IMG/VR virus record: IMGVR_UViG_3300020411_000001
Span: 1 to 45,075 of that record
Reading direction: 5' to 3' (one strand)
Length of the DNA stretch: 45,075 nucleotides
Origin: a virus
Shown here: one piece after another, positions 20,809-31,000 of the stretch
Position numbering within the stretch: the first letter of the stretch is position 1
How the letters are laid out: every line of letters begins with the position of its first letter
Notes under the pieces: model-generated
The model's input: the letters and a program-made list of their open reading frames with translations, nothing else
What the model was told of the DNA's origin: nothing
Databases searched by the model: none
Made by a program: the position numbers and the translations under genes

Positions 20809-21192
20809 ATGGGTGGTACAGTTGGAGAAAGGCTTGGTACTAAAGATGCCGCTGAAGGTGCTCAACGTAGAGCACAATCTTACTACCATGAGAAGATAGC
20901 CAAACCTGCGGCTGAAGCAGGACTACACGCAGGTCAACAAACTGGTTTAGCAATGGATGGGTTTACCCACGGTATGAATCAAATAGCTGATACCATTGAT
21001 AGGTCAGATTTTAATCTTACTAAATATGGTCGAGATGATAGTGGTGGAGATGGAACCACCACCTCAGTAGGTGAATACAGTTCACAAAAGACTGGTGCAC
21101 AGAAAGCATCAGGCACAAAAAAGGGAGACCTGAGTGAAAAGAAAAAAGGTAAGAAAAAAGGATTATCACAACTACAAGTGAGGAAAAACTAA
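20809..21192 (+). CDS. Virion-region protein, basic tail (127 aa)
   Basis: The product begins MGGTVGERLGTKDAAEGAQR, has a helical centre (HAGQQTGLAMDGFTHGMNQI) and ends in a Lys-rich, disordered tail. It lies one base after the previous stop and overlaps the next start by TAATG. The MGG start and basic tail resemble the next gene and T7 gp7.3 in style, a tail assembly protein located just before portal. The similarity is compositional only. Confidence 0.65.
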   Translation: MGGTVGERLGTKDAAEGAQRRAQSYYHEKIAKPAAEAGLHAGQQTGLAMDGFTHGMNQIADTIDRSDFNLTKYGRDDSGGDGTTTSVGEYSSQKTGAQKASGTKKGDLSEKKKGKKKGLSQLQVRKN

Positions 21193-21638
21193 TGGGTGGA
21201 AGCACAAAAAAAGTACAGAAATATGTAGCAGATAGGACTGGGTACTCTGGGTCTGACGCTGAAAAAGCGGTTAATAAAGTTACAGAGGAAGGTTCTAAAG
21301 TTACTGAAAAAATAAAAGAAGAAGGTGGAAAGATAGCATCTGGAGATGTTAATCTTAAACGTGCTGTCTCTGGTACAATAAAAGGTGCTGAAGAAACATT
21401 TAAAAAGTCTGACCTTGGTGTAAAAGCGGCTGAGTTCCAGAATTATGTAATGGAAAGGTTTGGTAGAGGTAAGAAAGACGATGACGATGATACTCCTGGA
21501 GCTAGTGCTACAGTAGGTCAATCAGCTACTATGGGACAAGGTGCTACAGAAGGTATGAAGGCAGGTGCAAACCTATCCTCTGGTCGAGATCGTGTTAGAC
21601 AGAACAAACGTAAACTTAGAGCAACTAAGACTGCATAA
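21192..21638 (+). CDS. Virion-region protein preceding portal (148 aa)
   Basis: The product begins MGGSTKKVQKYVADRTGYSG and is helical and charged, with an acidic run (KKDDDDDTPG), Ala/Thr/Gly repeats (SATVGQSATMGQGATEG) and a basic end (GRDRVRQNKRKLRATKTA). Its place immediately before portal and its basic end resemble T7 gp7.3. No family motif was found, so the role is inferred from position. Confidence 0.65.
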   Translation: MGGSTKKVQKYVADRTGYSGSDAEKAVNKVTEEGSKVTEKIKEEGGKIASGDVNLKRAVSGTIKGAEETFKKSDLGVKAAEFQNYVMERFGRGKKDDDDDTPGASATVGQSATMGQGATEGMKAGANLSSGRDRVRQNKRKLRATKTA

Positions 21639-23257
21639 TGGAATACAGCAATGAAACATCCATTGCAAGCATGTATCAAAATTGCTTTGGAGAACGTGAA
21701 GCCTACTTAGATAGGGCACGTGAGTCTGCAAGGCTTACGATACCTGGGTTAATCAGAGACCAAGGTGGTACCTACTCCACAGTATATGATACTCCGTTCC
21801 AGTCAATAGGAGCACGAGGTGTTAATCATCTTGCTTCTAAGTTATTACTAACATTACTCCCACCCAACTCTCCTTTCTTTAGGCTGACAATAGATGACTT
21901 TGATATTGAGTCTCTTGTCGGCCCAGAACAAAGGGGACCAGTGGAAGAAGGACTAGCTAAAGTAGAACGTGCTACTCTAGCAGAGATAGAGACACAAGCC
22001 TATCGTGTACCTGTGTTTGAAGCACTTAAACACTTGATTGTCACAGGTAATTGTCTATTGTACATACCTGATGGTGGTGGTATGCGTGTGTTCCATTTGG
22101 ATCGCTATGTTATCAAACGTGATCCTATGGGTAACGTACTGTATATGATTACCAAAGAATCATTGAATGCTAAGACACTAACTGAGGACGCTAGAAAGAC
22201 TCTTGGTCTACCAGAACCTAGTGAGATAGCACCAGAGACACCACACAAACCATACGACCTTTACACATACATTTGTGACAAAGGTAAATACTGGCACGTA
22301 CACCAGGAAGTACAAAATGTACCAATACCAGACAGTTATGGTAAATACCCCAAAGATAAGAACCCATTTATACCACTTAGGTTCAGTCGAGTTGACGGAG
22401 AATCTTATGGTCGTGGTCTCGTGGAGGAGTACATTGGAGATTTACGATCCCTTGAAGCTCTTACACAAGCAATTGTAGAAGGCTCTGCGGCAGCCGCTAA
22501 AATACTATTCTTAGTGAGACCAAATGGCACTACACGTATTAACACACTTGCTAAGTCTCCAAGTGGAGCAATTGTACAAGGGGATGCAAATGATGTATCT
22601 ACATTACAACTACAAAAAAGTCAAGACTTTCGTATTGCACTTGACACAATCACACAAATTAGAGATAGGTTATCATTTGCTTTCTTATTAAACTCTTCTG
22701 TACAACGTAATGCTGAAAGAGTAACAGCAGAAGAAGTCAGGTTCATGGCACAAGAACTAGAGTCTGCTCTAGGTGGTGTGTACTCAGTCTTGTCACAAGA
22801 GTTCCAGTTGCCTTTAGTCAACATACTCCTAGACAAAATGACTAAAGCAAAGAAGATGCCTAAGTTTCCAAAGGAAGTGGTCAAACCACAGGTCATCACA
22901 GGTATTGAAGCTCTTGGTCGTGGACAGGATCTTAACAAGTTATCTCAGTTTCTACAATACCTCAGTCCTCTTGGACCAGAGGCAATCATGGGTAACTTGA
23001 ATCTTGATGATTATATTGATAGACTTGGTGCTTCTCTTGGTATTGATACAAGTGGTCTGATAAAGACAGCAGAACAGAAACAAGCAGAGCAACAAGCTCA
23101 GATGGAACAGCAACAGCAGATGATGCAACAGCAACTCATGGGAGATGTTGTTAAAGGTGCAACACCTGCTATGGCAAAAGGTATGTCAGAATCTGCACGA
23201 GAAAATCCTGAAATGGCTCAGGAGATGATTAATGCAGTTATGCAACAACAACAATAA
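21638..23257 (+). CDS. Portal protein (head-tail connector, T7 gp8-like)
   Basis: This 539-residue protein has the T7-like connector layout. An N-terminal segment contains ESARLTIPGL and FQSIGARGVNHLASKLLLTL with LPPNSPFFRL, then FALLNSSVQRNAERVTAEEV-like signature (FAFLLNSSVQRNAERVTAEE) near residue 360. A Gln/Met-rich C-terminus follows (EQQAQMEQQQQMMQQQ). Twelve copies form the channel through which terminase packs DNA and to which the tail attaches. Length equals T7 gp8 (536). It overlaps both neighbours by TAATG. Confidence 0.96.
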   Translation: MEYSNETSIASMYQNCFGEREAYLDRARESARLTIPGLIRDQGGTYSTVYDTPFQSIGARGVNHLASKLLLTLLPPNSPFFRLTIDDFDIESLVGPEQRGPVEEGLAKVERATLAEIETQAYRVPVFEALKHLIVTGNCLLYIPDGGGMRVFHLDRYVIKRDPMGNVLYMITKESLNAKTLTEDARKTLGLPEPSEIAPETPHKPYDLYTYICDKGKYWHVHQEVQNVPIPDSYGKYPKDKNPFIPLRFSRVDGESYGRGLVEEYIGDLRSLEALTQAIVEGSAAAAKILFLVRPNGTTRINTLAKSPSGAIVQGDANDVSTLQLQKSQDFRIALDTITQIRDRLSFAFLLNSSVQRNAERVTAEEVRFMAQELESALGGVYSVLSQEFQLPLVNILLDKMTKAKKMPKFPKEVVKPQVITGIEALGRGQDLNKLSQFLQYLSPLGPEAIMGNLNLDDYIDRLGASLGIDTSGLIKTAEQKQAEQQAQMEQQQQMMQQQLMGDVVKGATPAMAKGMSESARENPEMAQEMINAVMQQQQ

Positions 23258-24084
23258 TGGAAGAATTACAAACTGGTCAAGCTGAAGGTGTACATCAGGC
23301 AGGATCACCAGAGCACATCAATGAGATGATAGCAAAGGTTGACAATCCTGTTGAGGTTAGTGATGTGGGTGAAGAACTTGTGTTACAACAGGCTCCAGAG
23401 AGAAGACCTGAGTGGCTACCTGAGAAGTTTGGTACACCACAGGATTTACTGAACGCTTACAATCAGCTAGAACAGCAGTATACAGAAGTATCTCAACAAC
23501 AACAAGACTACCAAGAGTCTCAAATAAGTGAGCAAGAGGTCGCTGATATACAAAATACAAGTGTACCTCAAGTTGCTCAGTTGTTAGATGAGAGAAACTT
23601 AGATATAAATGTGTTCCAACAGGAATACAATGAACTAGGAGGACTATCTGACGATGCTTACCAAGCATTAGAAGAAGCAGGAATCTCCAATGAGATGGTT
23701 AATACTTGGTTGGCAGGACAAGAAGCAATTGCTGACCAAAGTATTGCTCAGATATACCAGTCAGTTGGTGGTGAAGAAAATTACAATGCCATGTTAAGGT
23801 GGGCTGGAGACAATTTAGAACAGTGGGAATTAGATGCCTTCAACAACTCAGTTGAGAACCTTGATCCTAATGCGATGTTTGCTGTACAAGGTCTTATGGC
23901 GAGAATGCAAAATGCCGAAGGTATCCCACCCAGACTCATGACAGGTGAATCATTACCATCGACTGCACCAAGATTTGAATCTCTAGCCCAGGTTACACAG
24001 GCTATGAGAGATCCTAAGTATTCTAGTGACCCTGCTTACAGGGCACAAGTAGCACAAATGTTGGGAAACTCAACAGTGCTGTAA
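23257..24084 (+). CDS. Scaffolding/capsid assembly protein (T7 gp9-like)
   Basis: This 275-residue, acidic, Gln-rich protein begins MEELQTGQAEGVHQAGSPEH and has a helical middle (AYNQLEQQYTEVSQQQQDYQ). WLPEKFGTPQDL is a pattern shared by many podovirus scaffolds. It lies between portal and capsid, as the family always does. It would direct capsid shell assembly and leave before DNA packaging. It overlaps portal by TAATG. The sequence is low complexity, so position is the main support. Confidence 0.92.
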   Translation: MEELQTGQAEGVHQAGSPEHINEMIAKVDNPVEVSDVGEELVLQQAPERRPEWLPEKFGTPQDLLNAYNQLEQQYTEVSQQQQDYQESQISEQEVADIQNTSVPQVAQLLDERNLDINVFQQEYNELGGLSDDAYQALEEAGISNEMVNTWLAGQEAIADQSIAQIYQSVGGEENYNAMLRWAGDNLEQWELDAFNNSVENLDPNAMFAVQGLMARMQNAEGIPPRLMTGESLPSTAPRFESLAQVTQAMRDPKYSSDPAYRAQVAQMLGNSTVL

Positions 24085-24156
24085 ACTAATAGCTAAAATA
24101 GTAATCATTGCCCCATGCGTGGGATAACTCTGGTGAACTTTCAAGCATCATTAGTT
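24084..24156 (+). promoter_or_regulatory. Dyads in capsid gene leader
   Basis: AACTAAT (24084-24090) is complementary to ATTAGTT (24150-24156), enclosing a small CCCA-tgcg-TGGG hairpin (24112-24123). The 101-base gap before the capsid gene is one of the longest in the late region. It may hold a late promoter or an RNA-stability structure. I saw no recognisable promoter. Confidence 0.4.
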
Positions 24157-24185
24157 AAGTAGTAAAGCCAAAATAGGAGATTATT

Positions 24186-25415
24186 ATGGCTGTTACCAAT
24201 TACGCTACCGAATCTGGTAGTGCAATACATCGTTCTGGTCAAAATTTAGGTACTGGTGACGTTAGGTCACTATATCTAAAATTGTATGCGGGCGAGGTTC
24301 TTACTGCTTTTCAGTCTAAGAATATTATGATGCCTTTGCATCGTGTGCGTACTATCTCAAAAGGAAAGTCTGCACAATTTCCGATGACAGGAAAGTACCG
24401 AGATGCTTCCTACCATACTCCGGGGGCAGAAATTCTGCCATCTGCGTCAAAGCAGAGTGAACGAATTGTAACCATTGATGACTTGCTCATTAATGCACAG
24501 TTCATTCCAAACATCGACGAAGCAATGTCCCATTTTGACATTCGTTCCGTCTACACTCAAGAAGCTGGTTTTGCTTTATCAAAAGTAGCTGATGAGAACA
24601 TTTTACGTATGGCAATCAAAGCTGCCTTATGTGAAAACAGTACAATTGCGGCTGTATCTGGCATGATCCAGGATTACGCAGGACAGTTTGCTGACGAGGA
24701 TTTTACTGGAAACGTAACTATTGGTTCTTCAGCGGCTAACGCTCGTGATCCAAAGTTCATTGCTCAAGCAATTATCGATGCTAAGAGAGTATTCGATACC
24801 AACTTTGTTCCAGGTGATCCTTTTGTGGTTATGAACACTGACATGTATTATGACTTGTTCAAAGTGTCAGGAACTAGCAACCTTAATGACCTTGCTATCT
24901 TCAATAGGGATATTGGAGGATCAGGAAGTGTTTCTGGTGGGCAGGTACCTACTATTATGGGTATGCCTATCTACGTCACACCACACATAGGTTACTATAC
25001 CACAACCACTGGTACCACATGGGTATCTAACTTGTTCTATCAATCATCAACCAATGGTAATGCGTTAGCTGGAAGGCCCGCTACCCATAGAGATGAGGAT
25101 GGTACAAATGCTCATGACGCTCCAACGCCTCTTGCTAATACAGCAGGATCTGGAAGGGCTACTATTTATGATGTACCTGCTGGGGCTTCGTCCACCATTG
25201 CAGGACAATCATCACAGTATGCCTCCACCGTTGCGGCTACCAAGGTTCGTGCACTTGTAATGACTCAAGATGCAGTTGCCACGGCAAAGTTAATGGATAT
25301 GTCTGTTGAATCAGAGTATCAGATTAACCGTCAGGGTACACTCATGGTGTCCAAGTACGCTATGGGTCACAACATCTTGCGACCTGCGTGTGCTGTAGCA
25401 CTTTGTAGTGCGTAA
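24186..25415 (+). CDS. Major capsid protein (T7 gp10A-like)
   Basis: This 409-residue protein begins MAVTNYATESGSAIHRSGQN, contains LYLKLYAGEVLTAFQSKNIM and ends with IMGMPIYVTPHIG and TAKLMDMSVESEYQINRQGT. These are typical of the T7-like HK97-fold capsid. TAGGAG precedes the ATG by eight bases, a strong ribosome site as expected for the most abundant protein. A terminator follows at 25436. No frameshift signal for a gp10B-like minor form was noticed. Confidence 0.96.
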   Translation: MAVTNYATESGSAIHRSGQNLGTGDVRSLYLKLYAGEVLTAFQSKNIMMPLHRVRTISKGKSAQFPMTGKYRDASYHTPGAEILPSASKQSERIVTIDDLLINAQFIPNIDEAMSHFDIRSVYTQEAGFALSKVADENILRMAIKAALCENSTIAAVSGMIQDYAGQFADEDFTGNVTIGSSAANARDPKFIAQAIIDAKRVFDTNFVPGDPFVVMNTDMYYDLFKVSGTSNLNDLAIFNRDIGGSGSVSGGQVPTIMGMPIYVTPHIGYYTTTTGTTWVSNLFYQSSTNGNALAGRPATHRDEDGTNAHDAPTPLANTAGSGRATIYDVPAGASSTIAGQSSQYASTVAATKVRALVMTQDAVATAKLMDMSVESEYQINRQGTLMVSKYAMGHNILRPACAVALCSA

Positions 25416-25435
25416 GTAGTATTGTAACTCCGCAT

Positions 25436-25472
25436 AGGGAGGACTCTTTAACTAGGGTTCTCCCTTTTTTTT
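25436..25472 (+). terminator. Intrinsic terminator after capsid gene
   Basis: AGGGAGGAC (25436-25444) pairs with GTTCTCCCT (25457-25465), including one G-U, around a 12-base loop, and is followed by eight T. It corresponds in position to the terminator after T7 gene 10. Genes from 25477 on would depend on read-through or a separate promoter. Confidence 0.9.
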
Positions 25473-25476
25473 CATC

Positions 25477-27369
25477 ATGTCTGACAAATACCTCAAAAGA
25501 CCCATAGAAAACCAACCACAACGTAAAACATTTTCTATTATACCTCTTGAAGATAGATTGGATTTGGAACGTGCCCATTATGGACAAAGAGGGCACACAC
25601 CTACAAAAGAAGGTGCTCGTGAAGCTCTTAGAAGATTAGAAGAAATTTACGTTGAGCAGGGAGGAGGTAGTAATATTGTAGACCACCCCACTGCTAATTG
25701 GGAAGATACTATTAATGCCTCACGTAATATAAGAAATACAGTACCTACCGAAAAATCCAAACTATCACCAAAATTAGGTAAAGTACCTGATGCTATGCTA
25801 AAAGCGTTCCAGAGAAAAACTGGATATTTGTTTAGAGCATTAAGAGGTGGTAGTGGTATTGGTTTACTTTTTGATCCTTTGGTCCAAGAAGGTATGAAAA
25901 TGAAAGAAGATTTTGATCTTAGGGCTATGATTGTTTCTGCTTATGCACTTAAAAACCCAAAAGGTGCATGGGACAATAAAGGGGAACTAATCGACTTTCT
26001 ACTAGACAACAAAGATACACTAGAGAATTTAAAAAGAACAGATCAACAAGCCTATGAAGCTGCTTTGTACGGCTATATTACAGATTGGCAAAAGTTAAAT
26101 CAATACGACATGTTACCAGAGCAACTTGAGGCTCTGCATCAGCAAGACCTTTGGGACTACTTGGGATCTCCTAGTCAACTATCTTCCCATCCTAACTTGC
26201 AAGGTCCGTCTGTAGTTATGGATTTAGACTGGGGGCTACCTAAGTTTGTAGCACATGGATCAAAAGGAATGGCTCCGATCACAGAATTTACACAACAAAG
26301 AAAGCAATGGAATGATGGTCCTGGACAAGAGTTTGGTGCAGGGTTTTTTGGTACATCAGGACAAGCATTAGATATTACATCCAGATTAAGATCAGAGTTT
26401 GATCCTGTTAGTGGTGAACCCACAGAGGCTGAAGGGTATGTGCTACCTGGAGTTAAAGGTGTAAGGAACGAAGTAGCCAGAGCAAAGGCAAGAGAAGCTC
26501 AAGGTGCCACGAGCACTACGGGTCAAGGTGGTATACAGAGAGAAGGGAGATCAGCAGAAGGAACAAAACCATTTGCAGGAGTAGTACGAGGAAAGCAGAT
26601 TGATCCTAAGTATTACATGGGTGTCCTAGATATAAAAAATCCTATGATTGTATATGGAGATGTAGGGTGGTGGACCCCTTCTAATATTTTAGCATACATG
26701 GCTAATGACCAAGAGTTTGTAGCACCTCAAACATATCATGATGATCATGTTGGAATTAATGTTTTCATGGGACCACGAGAAAATCTTTTAGCTAAAGCTA
26801 ATCCTTCCTTTACTTACTCATCACAAAAAAGCGACCCTTCAGGAAAAGGGCCAGATTTTTCCGTACTAAATGACAAGTATAAAATACCAGACTCTCAACA
26901 AAGTGAATACGGATCTGGAACTGTACTAGAAATGTTACTTGAGTATGCCCAGGTACATGCAAAAAAAGATGGACAAACTTTACTAAGATCAGAACTAAAA
27001 GGAAAAGAAGAATCTGGATTATCAGAAGAAGACTTGTTTTATCTACAACAAGCTGGAGGAGATGATCTTGACCTTGATGCAATGGCTGATCAAATTTTAG
27101 ATGAGAATAAAGATGAAGAAGAAGAACGATTTAATTACTATATGAATTTAGCGTTAAAAGACTTCTTCCTAAATGATCTAGGTTACGATGGTATACAATT
27201 CTTCAACTCAGTAGAAGACAAACAACAAGGAGACTGGTCTTATATTATATTAGACGGTTCTCAGTTTAAAAACATAATGCAGAGAAAACCTACAGGAACA
27301 GGATACTCTAAAGACGATAAACGTCACATGTCTAAAAGAAACACAGATAGATTCAAAAAGGTAGCATGA
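25477..27369 (+). CDS. Putative ADP-ribosyltransferase-like protein, possible virion effector
   Basis: This 630-residue protein sits between capsid and tail tubular A, where T7 has no large gene. The N-terminal 250 residues are helical and unrecognised. From residue 255 there is a pattern typical of phage ART/polyvalent domains: FVAHGSKG (His260, Gly261), ITEF, GAGFFGTSGQALD (289-298), YMGVLDIKNPMIV (380-392), LGYDGIQFF (568-576) and YIILDGSQFKNI (589-600). A long acidic insert (470-555) separates the last parts. It has no ribosome site beyond the terminator T-run. If packaged it could act like T4 Alt, modifying host proteins at entry. The fold call is inference. Confidence 0.6.
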   Translation: MSDKYLKRPIENQPQRKTFSIIPLEDRLDLERAHYGQRGHTPTKEGAREALRRLEEIYVEQGGGSNIVDHPTANWEDTINASRNIRNTVPTEKSKLSPKLGKVPDAMLKAFQRKTGYLFRALRGGSGIGLLFDPLVQEGMKMKEDFDLRAMIVSAYALKNPKGAWDNKGELIDFLLDNKDTLENLKRTDQQAYEAALYGYITDWQKLNQYDMLPEQLEALHQQDLWDYLGSPSQLSSHPNLQGPSVVMDLDWGLPKFVAHGSKGMAPITEFTQQRKQWNDGPGQEFGAGFFGTSGQALDITSRLRSEFDPVSGEPTEAEGYVLPGVKGVRNEVARAKAREAQGATSTTGQGGIQREGRSAEGTKPFAGVVRGKQIDPKYYMGVLDIKNPMIVYGDVGWWTPSNILAYMANDQEFVAPQTYHDDHVGINVFMGPRENLLAKANPSFTYSSQKSDPSGKGPDFSVLNDKYKIPDSQQSEYGSGTVLEMLLEYAQVHAKKDGQTLLRSELKGKEESGLSEEDLFYLQQAGGDDLDLDAMADQILDENKDEEEERFNYYMNLALKDFFLNDLGYDGIQFFNSVEDKQQGDWSYIILDGSQFKNIMQRKPTGTGYSKDDKRHMSKRNTDRFKKVA

Positions 27370-28022
27370 GCCTAAGTCCCACATCTAAACTAGAAGCAGT
27401 CAATACCATGTTGACTAGCATAGGAGAGCAACCTGTGCAAACAGAAGATTTCGCAGGTCTGTCCGATGCTGCTATTGCGGCTCAGATACTTGATAATGTT
27501 TCTCGTGCTGTACAATCCAGAGGTTGGATATTCAATACAGACTTAGACGATGAATTAGTAGCAGATAACAGTCTTGGTGACAAAGGTGTTATTAATATAC
27601 CTAACAATGTATTAAGAGTAGACGTAACATCCAGGGTTAGAGATGGAGCTACTGATATAGTAGAACGTGGTAGGCAACTATATGACAGGCAAACAAACAA
27701 TAACCTTTTTGACGCAGGTACTAAAGTAAAAGTAAATCTAGTCAAATATCTAGTATTTGAGGCTCTACCAGAACCTGCACGTAGATACATTGCTATAAGA
27801 TCGGCCCGAATATTTCACGATAGAGTTGTAGGGTCAGGTGAATTACATAGATTCTATCAAGAAGATGAGATGCAAGCGTGGCACACGTTGTTAGAATATG
27901 AAGGAGATGTGGCTGACTACAATATATTTGACAACTATGATGTGTATAGAGTTGTGGATAGGTCAATAAACTCTCAGTTTGGTCTAAAAAGAAATCTAGT
28001 TGACTCAGTAGAAACAGAATAA
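27366..28022 (+). CDS. Tail tubular protein A (T7 gp11-like)
   Basis: This 218-residue protein begins with KLEAVNTMLTSIGEQPVQT, then ARYIAIRSARIFHDRVVG-like (PARRYIAIRSARIFHDRVVG). These are hallmarks of the T7 gp11 adaptor that joins portal to nozzle. The start overlaps the ART-like gene by ATGA and the end overlaps gp12 by TAATG. Length is close to T7 gp11 (196). Confidence 0.95.
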   Translation: MSLSPTSKLEAVNTMLTSIGEQPVQTEDFAGLSDAAIAAQILDNVSRAVQSRGWIFNTDLDDELVADNSLGDKGVINIPNNVLRVDVTSRVRDGATDIVERGRQLYDRQTNNNLFDAGTKVKVNLVKYLVFEALPEPARRYIAIRSARIFHDRVVGSGELHRFYQEDEMQAWHTLLEYEGDVADYNIFDNYDVYRVVDRSINSQFGLKRNLVDSVETE

Positions 28023-31000
28023 TGCCTTTAATATCTGGAACTATACCTAGTCTTATAAATGGAGTATCACAGCAACCTGCTACTCTACGTATGCCCACCC
28101 AAGGTGAAGTACAGGAAAATGGGTTTTCCCATATTACACGTGGGTTAGAGAAGAGACCATGTACTGAACATGTAGCAAATGTAGGTGTTAATTCTACAAA
28201 CGCTAACGATGTGTATATTCATACGATACGTAGGTCAGAGGACGAGGCTTATGCTTTTATTTGTAAAGGTGGTGAGTTAAATGCAGATGGTAGTGGAACA
28301 GGAATGACTACCGAACCTTCGTTCAAGCTAATAGATTTAACTGGGTTTGCTACAGGTACTGCTGGTAATGAGGTTTTTATCCAGCCAGATAATGTAGCAT
28401 CAGGAACAAATGTAACTCAAAACGGAACAATAGTCGATGATGTAAAAAAGTATTTGTGTATGGATAATGGTGTTACTTTTACACCTAACAAGTTCTCCAC
28501 AACTACAGTTGCTGACTTTAGTTTTATCCTAAACAAAGACAAGAAGGTAAAGAAAGCTACAGACACTCATGCTGACCAGCCTTACGAGTCAATGGCTTTT
28601 GTTAAAATAGGTGACTATGATGCTAACTATAAAGTAGTTGTCACTCAGTACGATGTAGATGCTGACGGTGAAATAGATCATCTTAAACCAATATGGCAAT
28701 ACGAAGTAAACTACAAAACACCTAACAATAATACTGAAAGTAGAACAGATACTACAAGTCAAAACACATTAAGCATAAATAACCAAGCAGGTGTTGTTGT
28801 TAGTACCATTGCCAAAACATTGTATGAAGGAGCAATACAAACACAAAAAGTACATATTGTTAAACAAGGTGGAACTACTGAGCCTGATAAATTAATAATA
28901 AGCACTACATCCACAGATGGAACTTCTAGTGGGACAGCAAGAACAGCATACACTGGTAAATTTGGAGTACGAGATCATGGTGAAATAACTACCAGGAAAA
29001 GGACGTATAACTCAGGTAATAGCACATGGTCTTCATGGTCAACTTTATCAGGAGCATCTAATGTGGGGCTTAAAAATATAGAAAATGCTAGACCCAGTTC
29101 AGGAAATGGAAGTGCAACAGATTGGACAATATCTGATCCTGACAACGGAAGTGTACTGTCATTACAAGCTGACTACCACGAAACAAACTCTTACCCATTT
29201 ACTATAGAGTGTACTGATGGTAAAGGTGATTCTAACATAGTAGCAATCAATGGATCTGACGAGGTGCCTAGCTTTGGTAAACTTCCAGGAACAGGTATTC
29301 CTGAAAACTTTGTAGCTAAAGTATCTGGAGATCGTGGGTCTGGACAAGATGACTACTACGTAATATGGAATGGTAGTGTTTGGAAAGAGACCTTTAGACC
29401 TAAGTATTCTCAGATACCTGTTAAAAGAGCACGTAGCAAAGTAGACAACAAAACAATGCCTATACAATTGTATAAGGCTTTTGATGCTAGTAACGATATT
29501 TACTTTGTTATGAAACTCATTGACTACCCAGGTAGAACGGTAGGAGATGATTTAACAAACCCATTCCCATCATTTGCAGATTATGAAGAAGGTACTAATA
29601 ACGTAGACGATGCTCTTTACACTATTAACGATATATTCTTTCATAGGAACAGGCTTGGATTTATTTCTGACGAGAATGTTATACTTTCTGAAGCCGCTAA
29701 TTACTTTAATTTCTTTGCTAATACTGTACTTTCTGTTCTTGACACCAGTGTTATTGATGTGGCTGTATCTAACAACCAAGTAGCTATATTGAAATCAGCT
29801 ATACCATTTCAAGAGAGTTTACTACTGTTCTCTGACTTACAGCAGTTTAAACTTACGTCAGATGATTTCCTAACTCCTACTTCTGTAGCTGTTGACGTTG
29901 CTACAAACTTTGAAACATCGACAGAAGCAAAACCTGTGCCAGCAGGTAAGACCATATTCTTCCCATTTCAACGTGGAGCTTTCTCAGGTATACGTGAGTA
30001 CATGATTGATGTAGCCTCAGAGACAAACGATGCTAACGAAGTAACATCTCATGTACCTGAGTTTATCACAGGAACAGTAAAGAAAATGGCTGTATCTTCT
30101 AACGAAGAGTTGCTATGTGTATTGTCTGACACAGATAGAAGAGATTTATTTATCTACAAATACTACTACAACGATCAAGAAAAACTACAGTCATCATGGT
30201 CTAAGTGGAAGTTTGATGGTCAAATTGTAGACATGGAGTTTATTGGGTCTACAGCATACATATTATTTAGACGAGGTGTTGCTGGAGCTAGTGCACCTAT
30301 ATACCTTGAAAGACTTAACCTGTCTACAGATAATGCCACAAGTATTATGGATGACCGCATTGGTGTAAGGTTAGACAGAAGAGTTAAGTTAGAGTGGGGA
30401 GGAACTACTGACAGTAATGGAAACCCAACAAATGTACCAACAGTTGATAGCTATTATACAGATGAAAACTTTGATGTTGTAGGTACAAATGTTTTAACAA
30501 ATGGAGCAGACCAAAAAGGTGACAGACTCAGCATAGATGGTGTTACAACTCCACCAAGATTAGGACAAACTTTTACAATTGATGGGAGAGCCAATATCAC
30601 GTACACCGTTACAAATGTAGGACCATTATCAGGAAATGCTCTTGATATAGAATTTACACCTACTATACCCGCTGTAGAAAACCTTGATAACAACCAAGCA
30701 GGCCCAGTGGGAGATAATGTTGCTCTAACCTTTGAACAAAGGAAACTTGAGTATGTAACAGAAACAGGAGAAGTTGTAGATGAATCTAAAGTAGCTACAA
30801 TACTAACCGAAGGTACAACCTTCTCACAAGGTAAAGGAAATACTTCACCAATTATATTTGCAGGTATACCCTATGATTTTAAGTATACCTTTTCAGAACA
30901 GTTTGTTAAAAGTGGAGATGACTCTATAAACTCAGGAAGACTACAAATGAGAAACTTTGAAATATCCTATGACAAAACAGGATTCTTTGAAATAGAGGTT

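Noticed and set aside
22637-22665. CTTGACA in portal gene as another promoter
   Set aside because: No -10-like hexamer occurs at 16-18 bases. The same applies to CTTGACA near 29738 and 39627.
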